A stretch of DNA of 64,000 nt, taken from contig JAQUVI010000001.1 in NCBI GenBank assembly GCA_028693445.1, forward strand, positions 124,001 to 188,000. The letters run 5' to 3'. The DNA is from Candidatus Absconditabacteria bacterium. GTDB taxonomy: Bacteria; Patescibacteriota; Gracilibacteria; Absconditabacterales; Absconditicoccaceae. Positions 35,467 to 48,455 of this stretch are shown one piece after another (positions within the stretch are counted from its first letter, which is position 1; each line of letters starts with the position of its first letter). Position numbers and translations under genes: made by a program. The notes beneath the pieces were generated by a model. That model made no database searches and was not told the origin of the DNA. It worked only from the letters and a program-made list of their open reading frames with translations.

Positions 35467-36045
35467 ATGGAAAAAGTTGTTTACTCAAAAGAAAACAGAA
35501 AAGAATCATATCCTTTCATAGGATGTTTCTGTGATATTGGGGGGATATATTATGAATTAACATCTTTTTGTGAACGAAAAAAATTCTTTAAAGAAGAAAA
35601 TAGTTCACAGGAAAAAAAGGTTGACGGAGAAAAAACTGTCAACGAACTCTTTAAAAAAATTTTTCCAAAAGAAAATAATGTAGAAAAAACGAAAAAAAAA
35701 TACATTCTTTTTTATGGAAAAAGTGCAATGGAAAATCTTTCATCTTTCTATAACCATTTACTTTTCTCAATTACACAAGAATGGATAGACGATGAAGAGG
35801 ATATTGTGATAATGCTTTTCTTGGAATATTTTAATTCAGGAACAGCGAAAGCATTAATACAAATAATAAACATAATTGTTAGTGATTTCAAAAAAAGAGC
35901 TAGATTTATCTGGCTATCGGATATAGATGATAGCGATAGTTTTGATTCTGGAAAAGAAATACGTGAAATTGTTTCATTCGAAGGTCTTAATCCTGATGAA
36001 ATGTTTCATATTGACGAAGTGGTTTATTATTTTAACAAGAAATAA
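35467..36045 (+). CDS. SiaC-like (DUF1987) protein; TGA-free, possibly acquired
   Basis: The protein has 192 residues. The C-terminal two thirds align with SiaC/DUF1987: GKSAMENLSSFYNHLL matches the family's GRSxPExxxxFYxPxLxW region, and LEYFNSGTAKALIQII matches the diagnostic LEYFNTSSSKxLLxIL, whose Ser/Thr residues are the site of partner-switch phosphorylation. A Lys/Glu-rich insert separates the N-terminal strands from this core. SiaC proteins act with SiaB kinase and SiaA phosphatase in biofilm or c-di-GMP control; neither partner is visible here. None of its roughly 8 glycines uses TGA. A strong terminator follows. The family call is by motif, not alignment. Confidence 0.6.
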   Translation: MEKVVYSKENRKESYPFIGCFCDIGGIYYELTSFCERKKFFKEENSSQEKKVDGEKTVNELFKKIFPKENNVEKTKKKYILFYGKSAMENLSSFYNHLLFSITQEWIDDEEDIVIMLFLEYFNSGTAKALIQIINIIVSDFKKRARFIWLSDIDDSDSFDSGKEIREIVSFEGLNPDEMFHIDEVVYYFNKK

Positions 36046-36057
36046 TTTATAGTTATT

Positions 36058-36090
36058 TTAAAAAGGAGGGTTTTATGCCTCCTTTTTTTT
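36058..36090 (+). terminator. Intrinsic terminator after the SiaC-like gene
   Basis: The stem AAAAAGGAGG / CCTCCTTTTT with loop GTTTTATG runs into T8. It lies 13 bp beyond the TAA at 36043-36045 and overlaps the end of the convergent gene (stop at 36073), so it probably serves both directions. Confidence 0.88.
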
Positions 36091-36537
36091 GTTTTTTCTA
36101 AATAATTCAATTGTTTTGTTATCCATAATTCTAGCAGCTATATGCATTTCTGTTTCGTTGTTTTTAATTTCTTCCATTTGTTGTACATAGTCAAATTCTC
36201 ACTTATTTTCAAGAAGCGTTTTGCGAAATATACGTTGATTTAGGACAAAAAATACATCAGCTTTTGTGAAACTATTGAGTAGCTTATAAAAATTCTCATC
36301 ATTTATTTTTTCTGATCAACAAGAAAGAATTGGTTGAAAAAATCATTTTTTTTCGTTATTTGATCTTGCTTGATATGCCATATTTAAAGCTTCTATTGTG
36401 TCACGATAAATATCATCCATATTGTTTAGATAATTAACAGCGGCTCTTCTTCTAGATGATGCTAAACGTTGGATATGAATTGATTCTTTTTCTGTTAACT
36501 CAATTGTTTTTAGTTGTTGTACTGAATTAAATTGCAT
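36073..36537 (-). CDS. Conserved-looking helical protein of unknown function
   Basis: The protein has 154 residues, soluble, mainly helical and charged. It has an Arg-rich helix (RLASSRRRAAVNYLNNMDDI) and a basic tail ending FRKNKKKEA. Two TGA glycines interrupt it. There are no catalytic motifs or membrane segments that I recognise. It lies 15 bp upstream of nothing else on its strand except the terminator, and its start is 15 bp before the ftsK stop codon end, so it may be independently transcribed or co-transcribed after it as the operon's last gene. Confidence 0.55.
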
Positions 36538-36552
36538 ATTATTGTATTAGTT

Positions 36553-38688
36553 TTATAAAAATATATCTCTAGGTTTTGCTCAATCCTGTGGTCAAATAAG
36601 ACCTCTTTCTTCCATCTGATCCATAATTCTAGCTGCACGAGCAAACCCTACTCCAAGTTTTCTTTGTAAAAGAGTGGCTGATGCTTTTCTAGTTTCTGAA
36701 ATTACTTGGATAGCTTGTTCTATAAGTTCATCATCATCATTACCTCATCATCCAAATAAACTATTTCCAGCTTCCAGTTTGCTTTCCAACATTTGTATTA
36801 TTTCAGGATTATAGATATCATCTTCTGTTAATCCTCACATATATTTATTTTTTAGTGTTTGTACAACTTTTTCTATTTCTTCTGTGGAAACAAATGGAGC
36901 CTGAATTCTAATTGGATGTTTTGTAGAAGGATCAATATACAATAAATCTCATTTTCCAAGTAAAGCTTCTGCTCATTTTCTACCAATTATAGTTCTACTA
37001 TCAATTTCAGAAACAACTCAAAATGCAATTCTAGTTGGGATATTCGCTTTGATAAGTCATGTAATTACGTTTACCGAAGGTCTTTGTGTAGCTACAATTA
37101 GGTGGATTCCTACAGCACGGGCTTTTTGAGCTATACGTGTGATACAGGTTTCTACATCTTTTTTATTTCCGGACATCATCATATCAGCAAGCTCGTCTAT
37201 TACAAATACGATACGATATATTTTTTCTCATATAACTTTGTTATTATATTCGTCTATGTTTTTTACTCTTTTCTCCTTGAGTAACGAATACCTTCTTTCC
37301 ATTTCATTAACAGACCATTTCAATAATTTCAAAGCTTTTTCTGATTCATGTACAATTGGAGCTAATAAATAAGGTAGCCCAGAATATAATTCCAATTCTA
37401 CTTGTTTTGGATCTACCATCAAAAATTTTAATTCAGATGGTGTGTTTTGATACATTAAACTCAATATAAAATCGTTTACTCATACTGATTTACCAGATCA
37501 GGTTGCTCATGCAACAAGAAGATGTGGCATCGATTCCATCGTCTTTATAATAATAGATCAATCGATTGCTTTACCAAGAGTAAGATTTGTGTCAGAATTT
37601 TTGATAGCTTCTTGAAACTCATCGCTTGAAAGTATATCCGCAACTTTTACCATAGATGGTTTCGGATTTGGAATTTGAATTCATACACAATCTGTTCATG
37701 GAATAGGGGCAATTATTCTTAGAGATTTTGATTTTAAAGACATTGCTATATCATTTGTTAGTCATTCAATTGTGGTTATTTTGATTCCAGATTCTGGTTT
37801 AATTCTAATTTGAACAATAGATGGTCATATATCAAATCATTCAATCATAATAGGAACATTAAATTCCAATAGTTTACTTTGCAAAGATTTTGCTTTTTCC
37901 ATGAGAAAATTTTCATCTATTGATACTTTTTGATCCCCAGATTCCAAAATATTTAGCATAAATGTTGGTTTCTCTCCAGAAAAATTGATAACAGGTCTAG
38001 GTTTCCTATCTTTTTCTTGAATTTTTTCTTCTACTTTTTTCTTGAGTAGAGTAGAAACAAATGAACGAGAAATATTTTGTGGAGTATAATCTTCTTCCTC
38101 GTCTTTTTCTTGATTTTTACTTTTTGAGATTTTTTTTGCTATATCGTGATCTTGTTGTCTAATTGGTTTATTTGGCTTCTGCTCTTCTCTTATATTGATG
38201 TTTATTCTTGGTAAAGAAAAATTAAATATATATAAAATCCATCATATCAACAAAATAAGAAGTATGATTATAAATACTTTGACAGCCAAAGCATTGTTTC
38301 CGAAAACTGTATTTAACAAATAAATCAATGGCCAAGAAATATATCAACCAAGTTTTTCGTATTGAGTTGCGTCACCATCAATAATAGAAAAATTCAAAAC
38401 AGCAGAAATTAGCAACATAACCAGTAAAAATTGTTTTATAAGTAGTTTTATTAGATGGCCTTTGACCAAAATCATAATTCCGACAAGAATACAAAGAGCA
38501 AAGAATAATAACAATCAAATTTCTCCAAAAGGAACACTAGCGTATTCTTGCAAGAAAACAAAAAGAGGAGAACCCTCCGCCAAATAAAATGAAAAAAAGA
38601 AAATTCATCACAAAGCGATGAAAGAAACTCAGAGTCTATATTTGTTTAAGACTATACTTTTGCTTTTTCTTCTTCTCTTTTTTACCAA
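36553..38688 (-). CDS. ftsK: DNA translocase FtsK/SpoIIIE
   Basis: The protein has 711 residues. The N-terminal four-helix membrane domain (about 20-165) is followed by a charged Lys/Glu linker (170-240) and the RecA-like motor. The motor carries Walker A LLVAGATGSGKS with two glycines encoded by TGA, Walker [13 protein letters not shown], and [12 protein letters not shown]. The C-terminal winged-helix gamma domain ([20 protein letters not shown]) recognises KOPS-type sites. It segregates chromosomes at the division septum. No ATG precedes the first membrane helix in frame; an in-frame TAA lies 12 bp upstream, so a TTG at 38688 (VKKRRRKSK next) is the most likely start. Confidence 0.93.
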
Positions 38689-38804
38689 AATATTTTTTTA
38701 TATAAATAAAATTTAATTAGCTCTTAGTACTTATGGTTTAGCTCTTAATTCTATAAACATTTATAAGGTTTATAAACTTTAAGAGTTTTTTCAACAGCAA
38801 AATT

Positions 38805-39791
38805 TTATTCTGTACTTTCCAATTCTTTTAATTTTTGACAAACAGATCTAAATGTACATCAAGCGCATTTTTTTTCACTACTTGTTCTAGTAAATGTTGT
38901 GTGGCTCAATGGTTCATTTCTTTCTACATCTTGTTCTACTATAAATTGTTTTTGATACTCTACATCTTCCAAAATTTTATTTATAATATGGTCTATATCT
39001 TCTTGCTCAATAGTCCCAGATTTTTCATTTAAAGATGGAAGATATACTTCGTATACGTCTATTTGACGATTTCAAAGATCTTTATTTTTTTGTTTCAACA
39101 AAATCTTGAGAGCATACATACGTAATTGATCAGTAATTCCAGATACATCCAAACTCTCTTTTCCTGATTTCCAATCTAATATTAGATAATTATTTTCTCC
39201 AAACATAATTCCAAAGTCTGGACTTGCTAATATAGATACATTTTCCAGTCATGGTATATGGCTTACATCTACTTTCATCATTTCAAAATTTGGTCTACGA
39301 GGATCTTCTATGTAAATATGGTGTCATTTACGAAATCGTTGCTGTATTTTTTCGTGATATTCACTATTTACAAAAGATTCTAGGTTATTTACTACTTTTT
39401 TTATAACAGGTTCGAGAGCAGTATCATCAATTTCATTATAAAAATGTTCTGATAATCCAAATTTTACAAAATCATTATAATCATTTGCTTTTGACTCAGC
39501 AAAGGTTGTTTCCATATTTTTTCTAATAGTATTGGTTATCCATTCTTTATCAGGTGTTGGTCAATTATCCAAAATATGTTTCTTCAACTGAAATAGATAC
39601 ATAGAAACTATTCTATGAGTCATTTCTCACATCCACATATCTAGGCTTTTTAGTTTTCTCAGAATTTTTGTTTCTTTCCAAACTTCTGGATATTTACTTT
39701 TTAATCAGTCACTATAATAGGTAAAGAAATATTTTTTTTGACAATATTCCAAAACAGTAATCCTCGTGTTTGACCAAGATAGTGATGCCAT
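38805..39791 (-). CDS. PD-(D/E)XK nuclease family protein (RecB/Cas4-like)
   Basis: The protein has 328 residues. The start MASLSWSNTRITVLEYCQKKYFF matches the typical SxSRLxxYxxCPxxYxF N-terminus of the PDDEXK_1 family (first Fe-S cysteine). Then come a conserved MTHRIVSMYL helix, the nuclease core ASPDFGIMFGENNYLILDWKSGKE (D...DWK) near residue 205, a QLRMYALKIL helix, and the C-terminal CAGCTFRSVC. Together with the N-terminal Cys this suggests an Fe-S cluster as in Cas4/AddB. Such proteins process DNA ends. No cas genes or RecB-type helicase neighbours are visible, so it is a stand-alone nuclease. Confidence 0.8.
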
Positions 39792-39936
39792 ATTGTTTCC
39801 AATAATATAAAACATTAACACTAATGATAAAAAAGTGCTTGTCTTTTGCAAGAAAAAGTAAGATATATAATTTTACATTTGATTTATTAATAGTTTTCTC
39901 TATTAATAATTTTTTTTATTAATAATTTTATAAACT

Positions 39937-40836
39937 ATGAAAAAGAAAATATGGCTAACGCTATTGTTGATTTTTTGATGATTTATATGTGTAGCTATTA
40001 ATACTCGACAATCATGATATAGGTCGGTTAAAAATACTACATCAACAGTAAATTGAGGTGATAACTGAGCATCTTGTAAAATAGTGAGAAATGATTGTTG
40101 ATTAGATGTTTTTGTTCCAACAAAAACCAATGGAGAACGACAAAATGTTTGATGATTTGTTTATAATCATCCAGATTGTATAATGATTAGATCTTGTATA
40201 ACAAATCCACTAACTATTAATTGTACAATGAGTTCTACAAGTACAGCGACACCTCTTCCTAATTGATGGAATGTTTTTTTAAATGCAACAACTTTACGCG
40301 CAGGATGCACACAAACAGATTTATTGTTGAGACATTGAATAACTTGGCGAGATGCTGATGCAAAACGATTATGACCAAGAACAAATTGTACGGCTATTTG
40401 ATGATATTATTTTTTGTATAATGCTTTTTTTGTTCCAACAAATAATGCTATTGTTGAAGTAGCTGGAATGGCAGACGATCAGATGAAAGCTTGGATTTGG
40501 AAGAATATGGATAAGAGTCAAGGAATAAATTGATGAAACCCAATAATGACCTTTTATCCAAATACACTTGATGCATGGAAATGTGGTGCTAAATATTGGA
40601 AAACAACAAGTTTATTGCCTAAATGATGGCATACAATAGTACTGCTTATTGATGATACAAAGGGAGCATATTCAGCTGGAATAATTTCTGTTAAGGTTAA
40701 TTGAAATATTGTTTTATCATCTAAAGATGATTGAAGTTGGTGTGGTTGGAATACAACTAGACAAAATGAATCTGATCGTAAAATAAATCCAGGTGGAAAT
40801 ATTTGTATAGAGAACTATTGAAATTGAGTTCAATAA
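39937..40836 (+). CDS. Secreted protein of unknown function, Cys/Trp-rich
   Basis: The protein has 299 residues. The signal peptide (about MKKKIWLTLLLIFGGFICVA) has two TGA glycines. It contains about ten cysteines (NGASCKIVRNDCGLDV, HPDCIMIRSC, CTQTD, RTNCTAIGG, WKCGAKYW, CGWNTT, NICIEN), probably paired, and many Trp, Asn and Gly residues. The central part (WIWKNMDKS, KGWHTIVLLIDDTKG, IISVKVNGNIVLSS) reads like a concanavalin/lectin-type jelly-roll sheet, but I cannot name a family. TGA use is high. Probably an exported binding protein. Confidence 0.65.
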
Positions 40837-40889
40837 TTTTTTAAAAATATTTCATAAATCTTAATATACCATATTTTTCCAATCTTCCC

Positions 40890-40917
40890 TTGAAAAAAAA
40901 CCAAATTATCGTATACA
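40890..40917 (+). promoter_or_regulatory. Candidate sigma-70 promoter for ppdK
   Basis: A -35-like TTGAAA at 40890-40895 and a -10-like TATACA at 40912-40917, 16-bp spacing. The predicted start of transcription near 40924 leaves a short leader containing the palindrome AAATGT-G-ACATTT (40923-40935) and ends 51 bp before the ppdK ATG. Prediction only. Confidence 0.4.
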
Positions 40918-40967
40918 ATACCAAATGTGACATTTGTCAGATTTTTTTATTTGCTTAGAAAAAACAT

Positions 40968-43601
40968 ATGTGTTTGTTTAAAAAGTCAAAAAAGTATGTG
41001 TATGCCTTCGATGAAGCGAAAGGAGTAGCAAAAGACATTGTAGGTGGAAAGTGAGCTAATTTAGCAGAAATGGTAGCTATGGGATTACCGATTCCTCAAT
41101 GATTTACCGTGACTACAGAATCTTGTGATTTGTATTACAAAAACAATAAAAGTAATTCTAAAGAAGTCTTAGACCAAATAGAAGCAAAACTTCAAAAATT
41201 AGAAAAACAAACAGGGAAAAAATTGGGAGATCCTGTTGATCCTTTGTTGGTTTCTGTTAGATCTGGAGCAAAAGATTCTATGCCTGGAATGATGGATACA
41301 GTTTTAAACTTAGGGCTTAACGACGAATCTGTTGAAGGTCTTGTTGCAAAAACAAATAATCCAAGATTTGCATGGGACAGTTATAGAAGATTTATCCAAA
41401 TGTTCGGTGATGTGGTGATGGAAGTTCCTCATCATGATTTTGAGCATGCATTGCAATCAGTTAAATCTGAAAAAGGAGTGAAATTAGATACAGATTTGGA
41501 TGTTGAAGATCTTAAAAAAGTAGTAAAACTTTACAAAGAAGCTATCCAAAAAGCAACCGGAAAAATGTTTCCAAATGACGGAAGAGAACAACTTGCTATG
41601 TCAATCAATGCCGTGTTTAATTCATGGAACAATGACAGAGCTATTATTTATAGAAGACTCAATGATATCAAAGGATTACTTGGAACTGCAGTAAGTGTAC
41701 AAGCAATGGTATTTGGAAATATGGGAGAAACTTCAGGAACTGGAGTATGTTTTACTAGAAATCCATCAACTGGAGAAAATAAATTTTACGGAGAGTATTT
41801 GATGAATGCACAAGGTGAAGACGTGGTTGCAGGTATTAGAACTCCATTGGAAATTGCAGAATTAGATAAACAAATGCCAGATTGCTACAAAGAATTGGTA
41901 GACATTTATCATGGATTAGAAAAACATTACAAAGATATGCAAGATATGGAATTTACTATCCAAGAAGGGAAATTATATATTCTTCAAACAAGAAATGGAA
42001 AAAGAACTGCTGCTGCTGCTGTAAAAATGGCAGTTGATATGGTAGCTGAAGGATTAATTGATGAAAAAACAGCTATCCTTAGAGTAAAACCAGAACAACT
42101 TGATGCATTGCTTCACAAACAAATCGAAGCTTCTGCAAAAACATCAGCAGAACTTTTGACTAAAGGACTTCCTGCATCACCAGGTGCTGCGGTTGGACAA
42201 ATCGTGTTTACTGCTGAAGCTGCTCATGATCGAGCTGAAGAAGGTAAAAAAGTAGTTCTTGTAAGAACGGAAACATCGCCAGAAGATATTCAAGGAATGC
42301 ACGCTTCTCAAGGTATCTTGACAGCTAGAGGAGGAATGACATCTCATGCTGCTGTAGTTGCAAGATGAATGGGTAAATGTTGTGTAGCTGGAGCAAGTGA
42401 AATTACTGTAGACGAAAAAGCTAAAACACTTATTATCGGTGGTAAAACATACAATGAAGGAGATATGATTACTTTAGATGGTTCAACTGGTGAAGTATTT
42501 GCCGGAGCACTTAAAGTAGTAGATCCTGAATTAAGTGGAGATTTCGGAACATTAATGTCATGGGCTGATAAATATAGAACAATGTGAGTAAGAACAAATG
42601 CTGATACTCCACATGATGCAGGAGTTGCTAGAAAATTCGGTGCTGAAGGTATCGGACTTTGTAGAACAGAACATATGTTCTTCGCTGAAGATAGAATTAA
42701 AGCTGTTAGAGAAATGATTCTTGCTAATGATCTTGATGGAAGAAAGAAAGCTCTTGCAAAATTACTTCCTTTCCAAAAAGAAGATTTTGTTGGATTGTTT
42801 AGAGCTATGGAAGGATTTCCTGTTACTATCAGATTTTTGGATCCTCCTTTGCACGAATTCTTGCCAACAGCTGAAGAAGATATCGTAGAACTTAGCAAAG
42901 AAATGAATGTTGATCTAGCTGTTCTCAAAGAAAGAATTGAAGGGCTTCATGAATTCAATCCTATGCTTGGACACAGATGATGTAGATTAGTTGTTACTTA
43001 TCCAGAAATTGCAGAAATGCAAACTGAAGCCGTAATATCTGCAGCTTGTGAATTAGAAAAGGAAGGTAAAAAAATAATTCCTGAAATAATGATTCCATTG
43101 GTTGGATTCAAACAAGAATTAGATTTTAATCTGGATATTGTTCATCGTGTAGCTAAGGAAACTATGGCTAAATATAATACAACGATCGAATACAAAGTTG
43201 GTACAATGATTGAAGTACCTAGAGGTGCAGTTACTGCTGACAAGATTGCTGAGTCGGCTGAATTCTTCTCATTTGGAACAAACGACCTTACTCAAATGAG
43301 TCTTGGTTTTTCAAGAGATGATGCAGGTAAATTTATCAAAGAATATGTAAACCAAAATATCTTCGAAAAAGATCCTTTCCAAACATTGGATCAGGAAGGA
43401 GTAGGTGAACTAGTAAAAATGGCTGTAGAAAAAGGTAGAAAAACAAGGCCAGACATCAAATTAGGAATCTGTGGTGAACATGGCGGAGATCCAGAGTCAG
43501 TTAAATTTTGTCATAGAATCGGATTGTCGTATGTAAGTTGCTCTCCATTTAGAGTACCTATCGCAAGACTTGCAGCCGCACACGCAGCATTAGAAAAATA
43601 A
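40968..43601 (+). CDS. ppdK: Pyruvate, phosphate dikinase
   Basis: This 877-residue enzyme interconverts ATP + pyruvate + Pi and PEP + AMP + PPi, a key energy step in fermenters with PPi-linked glycolysis. Seen in order: the N-terminal nucleotide-binding start [22 protein letters not shown] (residues shown in part), [29 protein letters not shown], the phospho-histidine motif [13 protein letters not shown], and the PEP/pyruvate domain ([21 protein letters not shown] with catalytic Cys). Normal length. Only five TGA codons occur, all at conserved or expected glycines, against dozens of GGA/GGT: strongly reduced TGA use, as for an abundant protein. Terminator pair downstream. Confidence 0.97.
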
Positions 43602-43612
43602 TAAAGCTATAT

Positions 43613-43645
43613 CATTCCGACCTAAAGGATTTGGAGTCGGAATCT
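43613..43645. repeat. Short palindromic repeat (ATTCCGAC type)
   Basis: A hairpin CATTCCGAC ... GTCGGAATC with an 18-nt AT-rich interior, located 12 bp after the ppdK stop. Nearly the same sequence occurs at 51055-51090. It could fold in the ppdK mRNA 3' end ahead of the terminator. Confidence 0.75.
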
Positions 43646-43670
43646 ATAGGTAATAAACCGTATAACAAGA

Positions 43671-43697
43671 AAGCGTCCCAAATGGGGCGTTTTTTTT
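43671..43697 (+). terminator. Intrinsic terminator of ppdK
   Basis: The stem GCGTCCC-AAAT-GGGGCGT (one wobble pair) is followed by eight T residues, 70 bp after the ppdK stop. Confidence 0.85.
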
Positions 43698-43702
43698 ATA
43701 TC

Positions 43703-43731
43703 AAAAAAAACGCCCCGATTTCTCGAGGCAT
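43703..43731 (-). terminator. Intrinsic terminator of dnaK
   Basis: On the minus strand the stem GCCTCGA-GAAA-TCGGGGC is followed by GTTTTTTTT. It faces the ppdK terminator, giving a clean back-to-back pair between the two convergent, probably strongly expressed genes. Confidence 0.85.
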
Positions 43732-43752
43732 TTTTCTATATAAATTTAATTG

Positions 43753-45642
<1,890 letters not shown>

Positions 45643-45690
45643 AATAAAATATAATAAAATAAAATGTGTCACTAAAATACAACGCGTGCT

Positions 45691-45718
45691 ATATTATCTA
45701 TTTTTTTAGAAATTTCAA
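45691..45718 (-). promoter_or_regulatory. Candidate dnaK promoter
   Basis: On the minus strand, TTGAAA (45718-45713) and TAATAT (45696-45691) with a 16-bp spacer lie about 50 bp upstream of the dnaK start. The region is very AT-rich, so chance matches are likely. Confidence 0.35.
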
Positions 45719-45929
45719 GTTTTTTATCACTTTTTTTATCTAGGTGCTATATCTTATATTGTATTTCTATAAAAAATAGTATCAATAATTGACAAACGTA
45801 TAATAAAATCTGACTTATAAACTTATAAATATATTTTCTAAAAAATAGACTTGACTTTTTATATAAAATAATTAAATTACAAATTGAGGTGATCATTAAT
45901 TATTATTAACGAAAATAAAACATAAAAAT

Positions 45930-46436
45930 ATGAAGAAACTAATTATTCTAGTTTCCACGTTGATTGTAATCATAATGGGAACACCTGGATTCGCCCAGGA
46001 AAAGAGCGAAACTAAGTCACTTCTTACAGAAGCCTACAAAGAGCTTCTGATAGATGCTCTTGCTATTCTTCAGTTAGGGAATCAAGATGTAGATCTTTAC
46101 ATGAGTCAACAGATTGATTCGTTGCTTAGGGTTTGTTATATGGCTGATGCCGAAGCAATCTTAGCAGCACAAGAATCTGCTATTGCTGATGGTAAAATCA
46201 AGAGACCGAAATTAGCGCACGACAAAGTCGATGGGAAGACAGTGTTAAAAAGATCTACAATAAGGGCATACGAAAAAGGATTTGCGAAATTTTTAATTTC
46301 GCTTCCTCGTAATGTCAAAGAACAATCTTATGCGGATTTTGTAAAGAATAATCGTAGAATTGTATCAAGGCCAAAAAGCAAGCTTATGAAAGAGTATAAG
46401 GATCACCTCAAAACTTTACTCCGAGTTAAGTCATAA
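45930..46436 (+). CDS. Small secreted protein of unknown function; TGA-free, possibly acquired
   Basis: The protein has 168 residues with a typical signal peptide ending at an AxA-like site (MKKLIILVSTLIVIIMGTPG then FAQE). The mature part is charged and helical with basic C-terminal half (FVKNNRRIVSRPKSKLMKEY). I recognise no family. The gene has no TGA codon in its glycines, uses more G/C-ending codons (CTT, GCC, AGG, GGG) than its neighbours and is followed by a strong hairpin terminator. These features suggest acquisition from a standard-code bacterium, but the ORF is short, so chance absence of TGA is possible. It is transcribed divergently from dnaK. Confidence 0.65.
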   Translation: MKKLIILVSTLIVIIMGTPGFAQEKSETKSLLTEAYKELLIDALAILQLGNQDVDLYMSQQIDSLLRVCYMADAEAILAAQESAIADGKIKRPKLAHDKVDGKTVLKRSTIRAYEKGFAKFLISLPRNVKEQSYADFVKNNRRIVSRPKSKLMKEYKDHLKTLLRVKS

Positions 46437-46444
46437 ATTTTTGG

Positions 46445-46483
46445 TAAGTCTCATCACAGATTTCTGTGGTGGGACTTTTTTTA
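46445..46483 (+). terminator. Intrinsic terminator after the small secreted protein
   Basis: A long stem AGTCTCATCACAGA-TTTC-TGTGGTGGGACT is followed by T7. It begins 9 bp after the TAA of the preceding gene and reaches the stop codon of the convergent patatin gene. Confidence 0.9.
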
Positions 46484-47260
46484 TTCAAATTTTTTGATTC
46501 CATCTTGATATCACAAATCAAAAATTCTTTTCATTTGTTTTTTATTGGTATTCAACATAGAAAGGTCTAAGTCTCTATAAAATAAATCATCTACAATATG
46601 AAATTTTTCTTTATCTCTAGCTCTCATAAGTATTTCGTAACTCAAAGATAATGAATTAATAATAGAAGATGTACTTTGGTTTTCTATAAATTTATTGAGA
46701 AATATTCAGATAATATGACTGGATGGATGGTCTTTTTTTGCGAGGTCTACGGGAAAATTGTTGATTAGGCCTCCATCCATCAGAGTATGTCATTGGAACA
46801 AAATCGGAGGAAAAACGCCAGGAATAGACATGCTCCCCAAAAGAGGAGAAATCAGATTTCCTTTTTTATAAAGAATATATTTTCATTTAGCACAATCTGT
46901 AGTTCCAATAGCCAATGGAATATTTAATTTTTTAAATTTTTCTGGCAAATCTTCTTTGAATATATTATGAATAAAATCATTTTTCAGAAAACTTTTCTTG
47001 GAAAAAATATTAAATGTTTTCAATCTAAAAAGAGAAATTTTGGAAAATCTATCAAAAATCCAATCAGCAGAATATCCGGCACTTCGATAAGCTCCGACTA
47101 TAGCTCATGCGCTAACTCAATAGATTGCATCGATATCTTTTTTCATATTAAGATCTTCCAATGCTTTTAGAATTCATAAAGCATAAAATCATCTTACTCA
47201 ACCTCAAGATATGACAAGAACTTTGGATTTTATCTGAAAAAGTTTTTTTAGAAATCTCAT
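46481..47260 (-). CDS. Patatin-like phospholipase
   Basis: This 259-residue acyl hydrolase has a Ser-Asp dyad. Motifs: oxyanion-hole GGGVRGF near residue 20, nucleophile elbow GVSAG (GxSxG) near 48, and the active-site Asp in LMDGGLINNFP near 170. Several glycines of these motifs are TGA codons. It lies 15 bp downstream of tsaD and is probably the third gene of a thrS-tsaD-patatin operon. Patatins release fatty acids from phospholipids; in an episymbiont that lacks lipid synthesis, a role in using host lipids is plausible but inferred. No signal peptide, so the enzyme appears cytoplasmic. Confidence 0.9.
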
Positions 47261-47275
47261 AACAAACGATAAAGA

Positions 47276-48442
<1,167 letters not shown>

Positions 48443-48455
48443 ATCTTAAAGTATT

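Noticed and set aside
38805-39791. Cas4 as part of a CRISPR system
   Set aside because: The protein has Cas4/RecB-like motifs, but no cas1, cas2 or repeat array is nearby.
42344-42928. 194-residue ORF on the minus strand opposite ppdK
   Set aside because: Shadow frame of a highly biased coding sequence; the sense strand encodes conserved PPDK motifs throughout.
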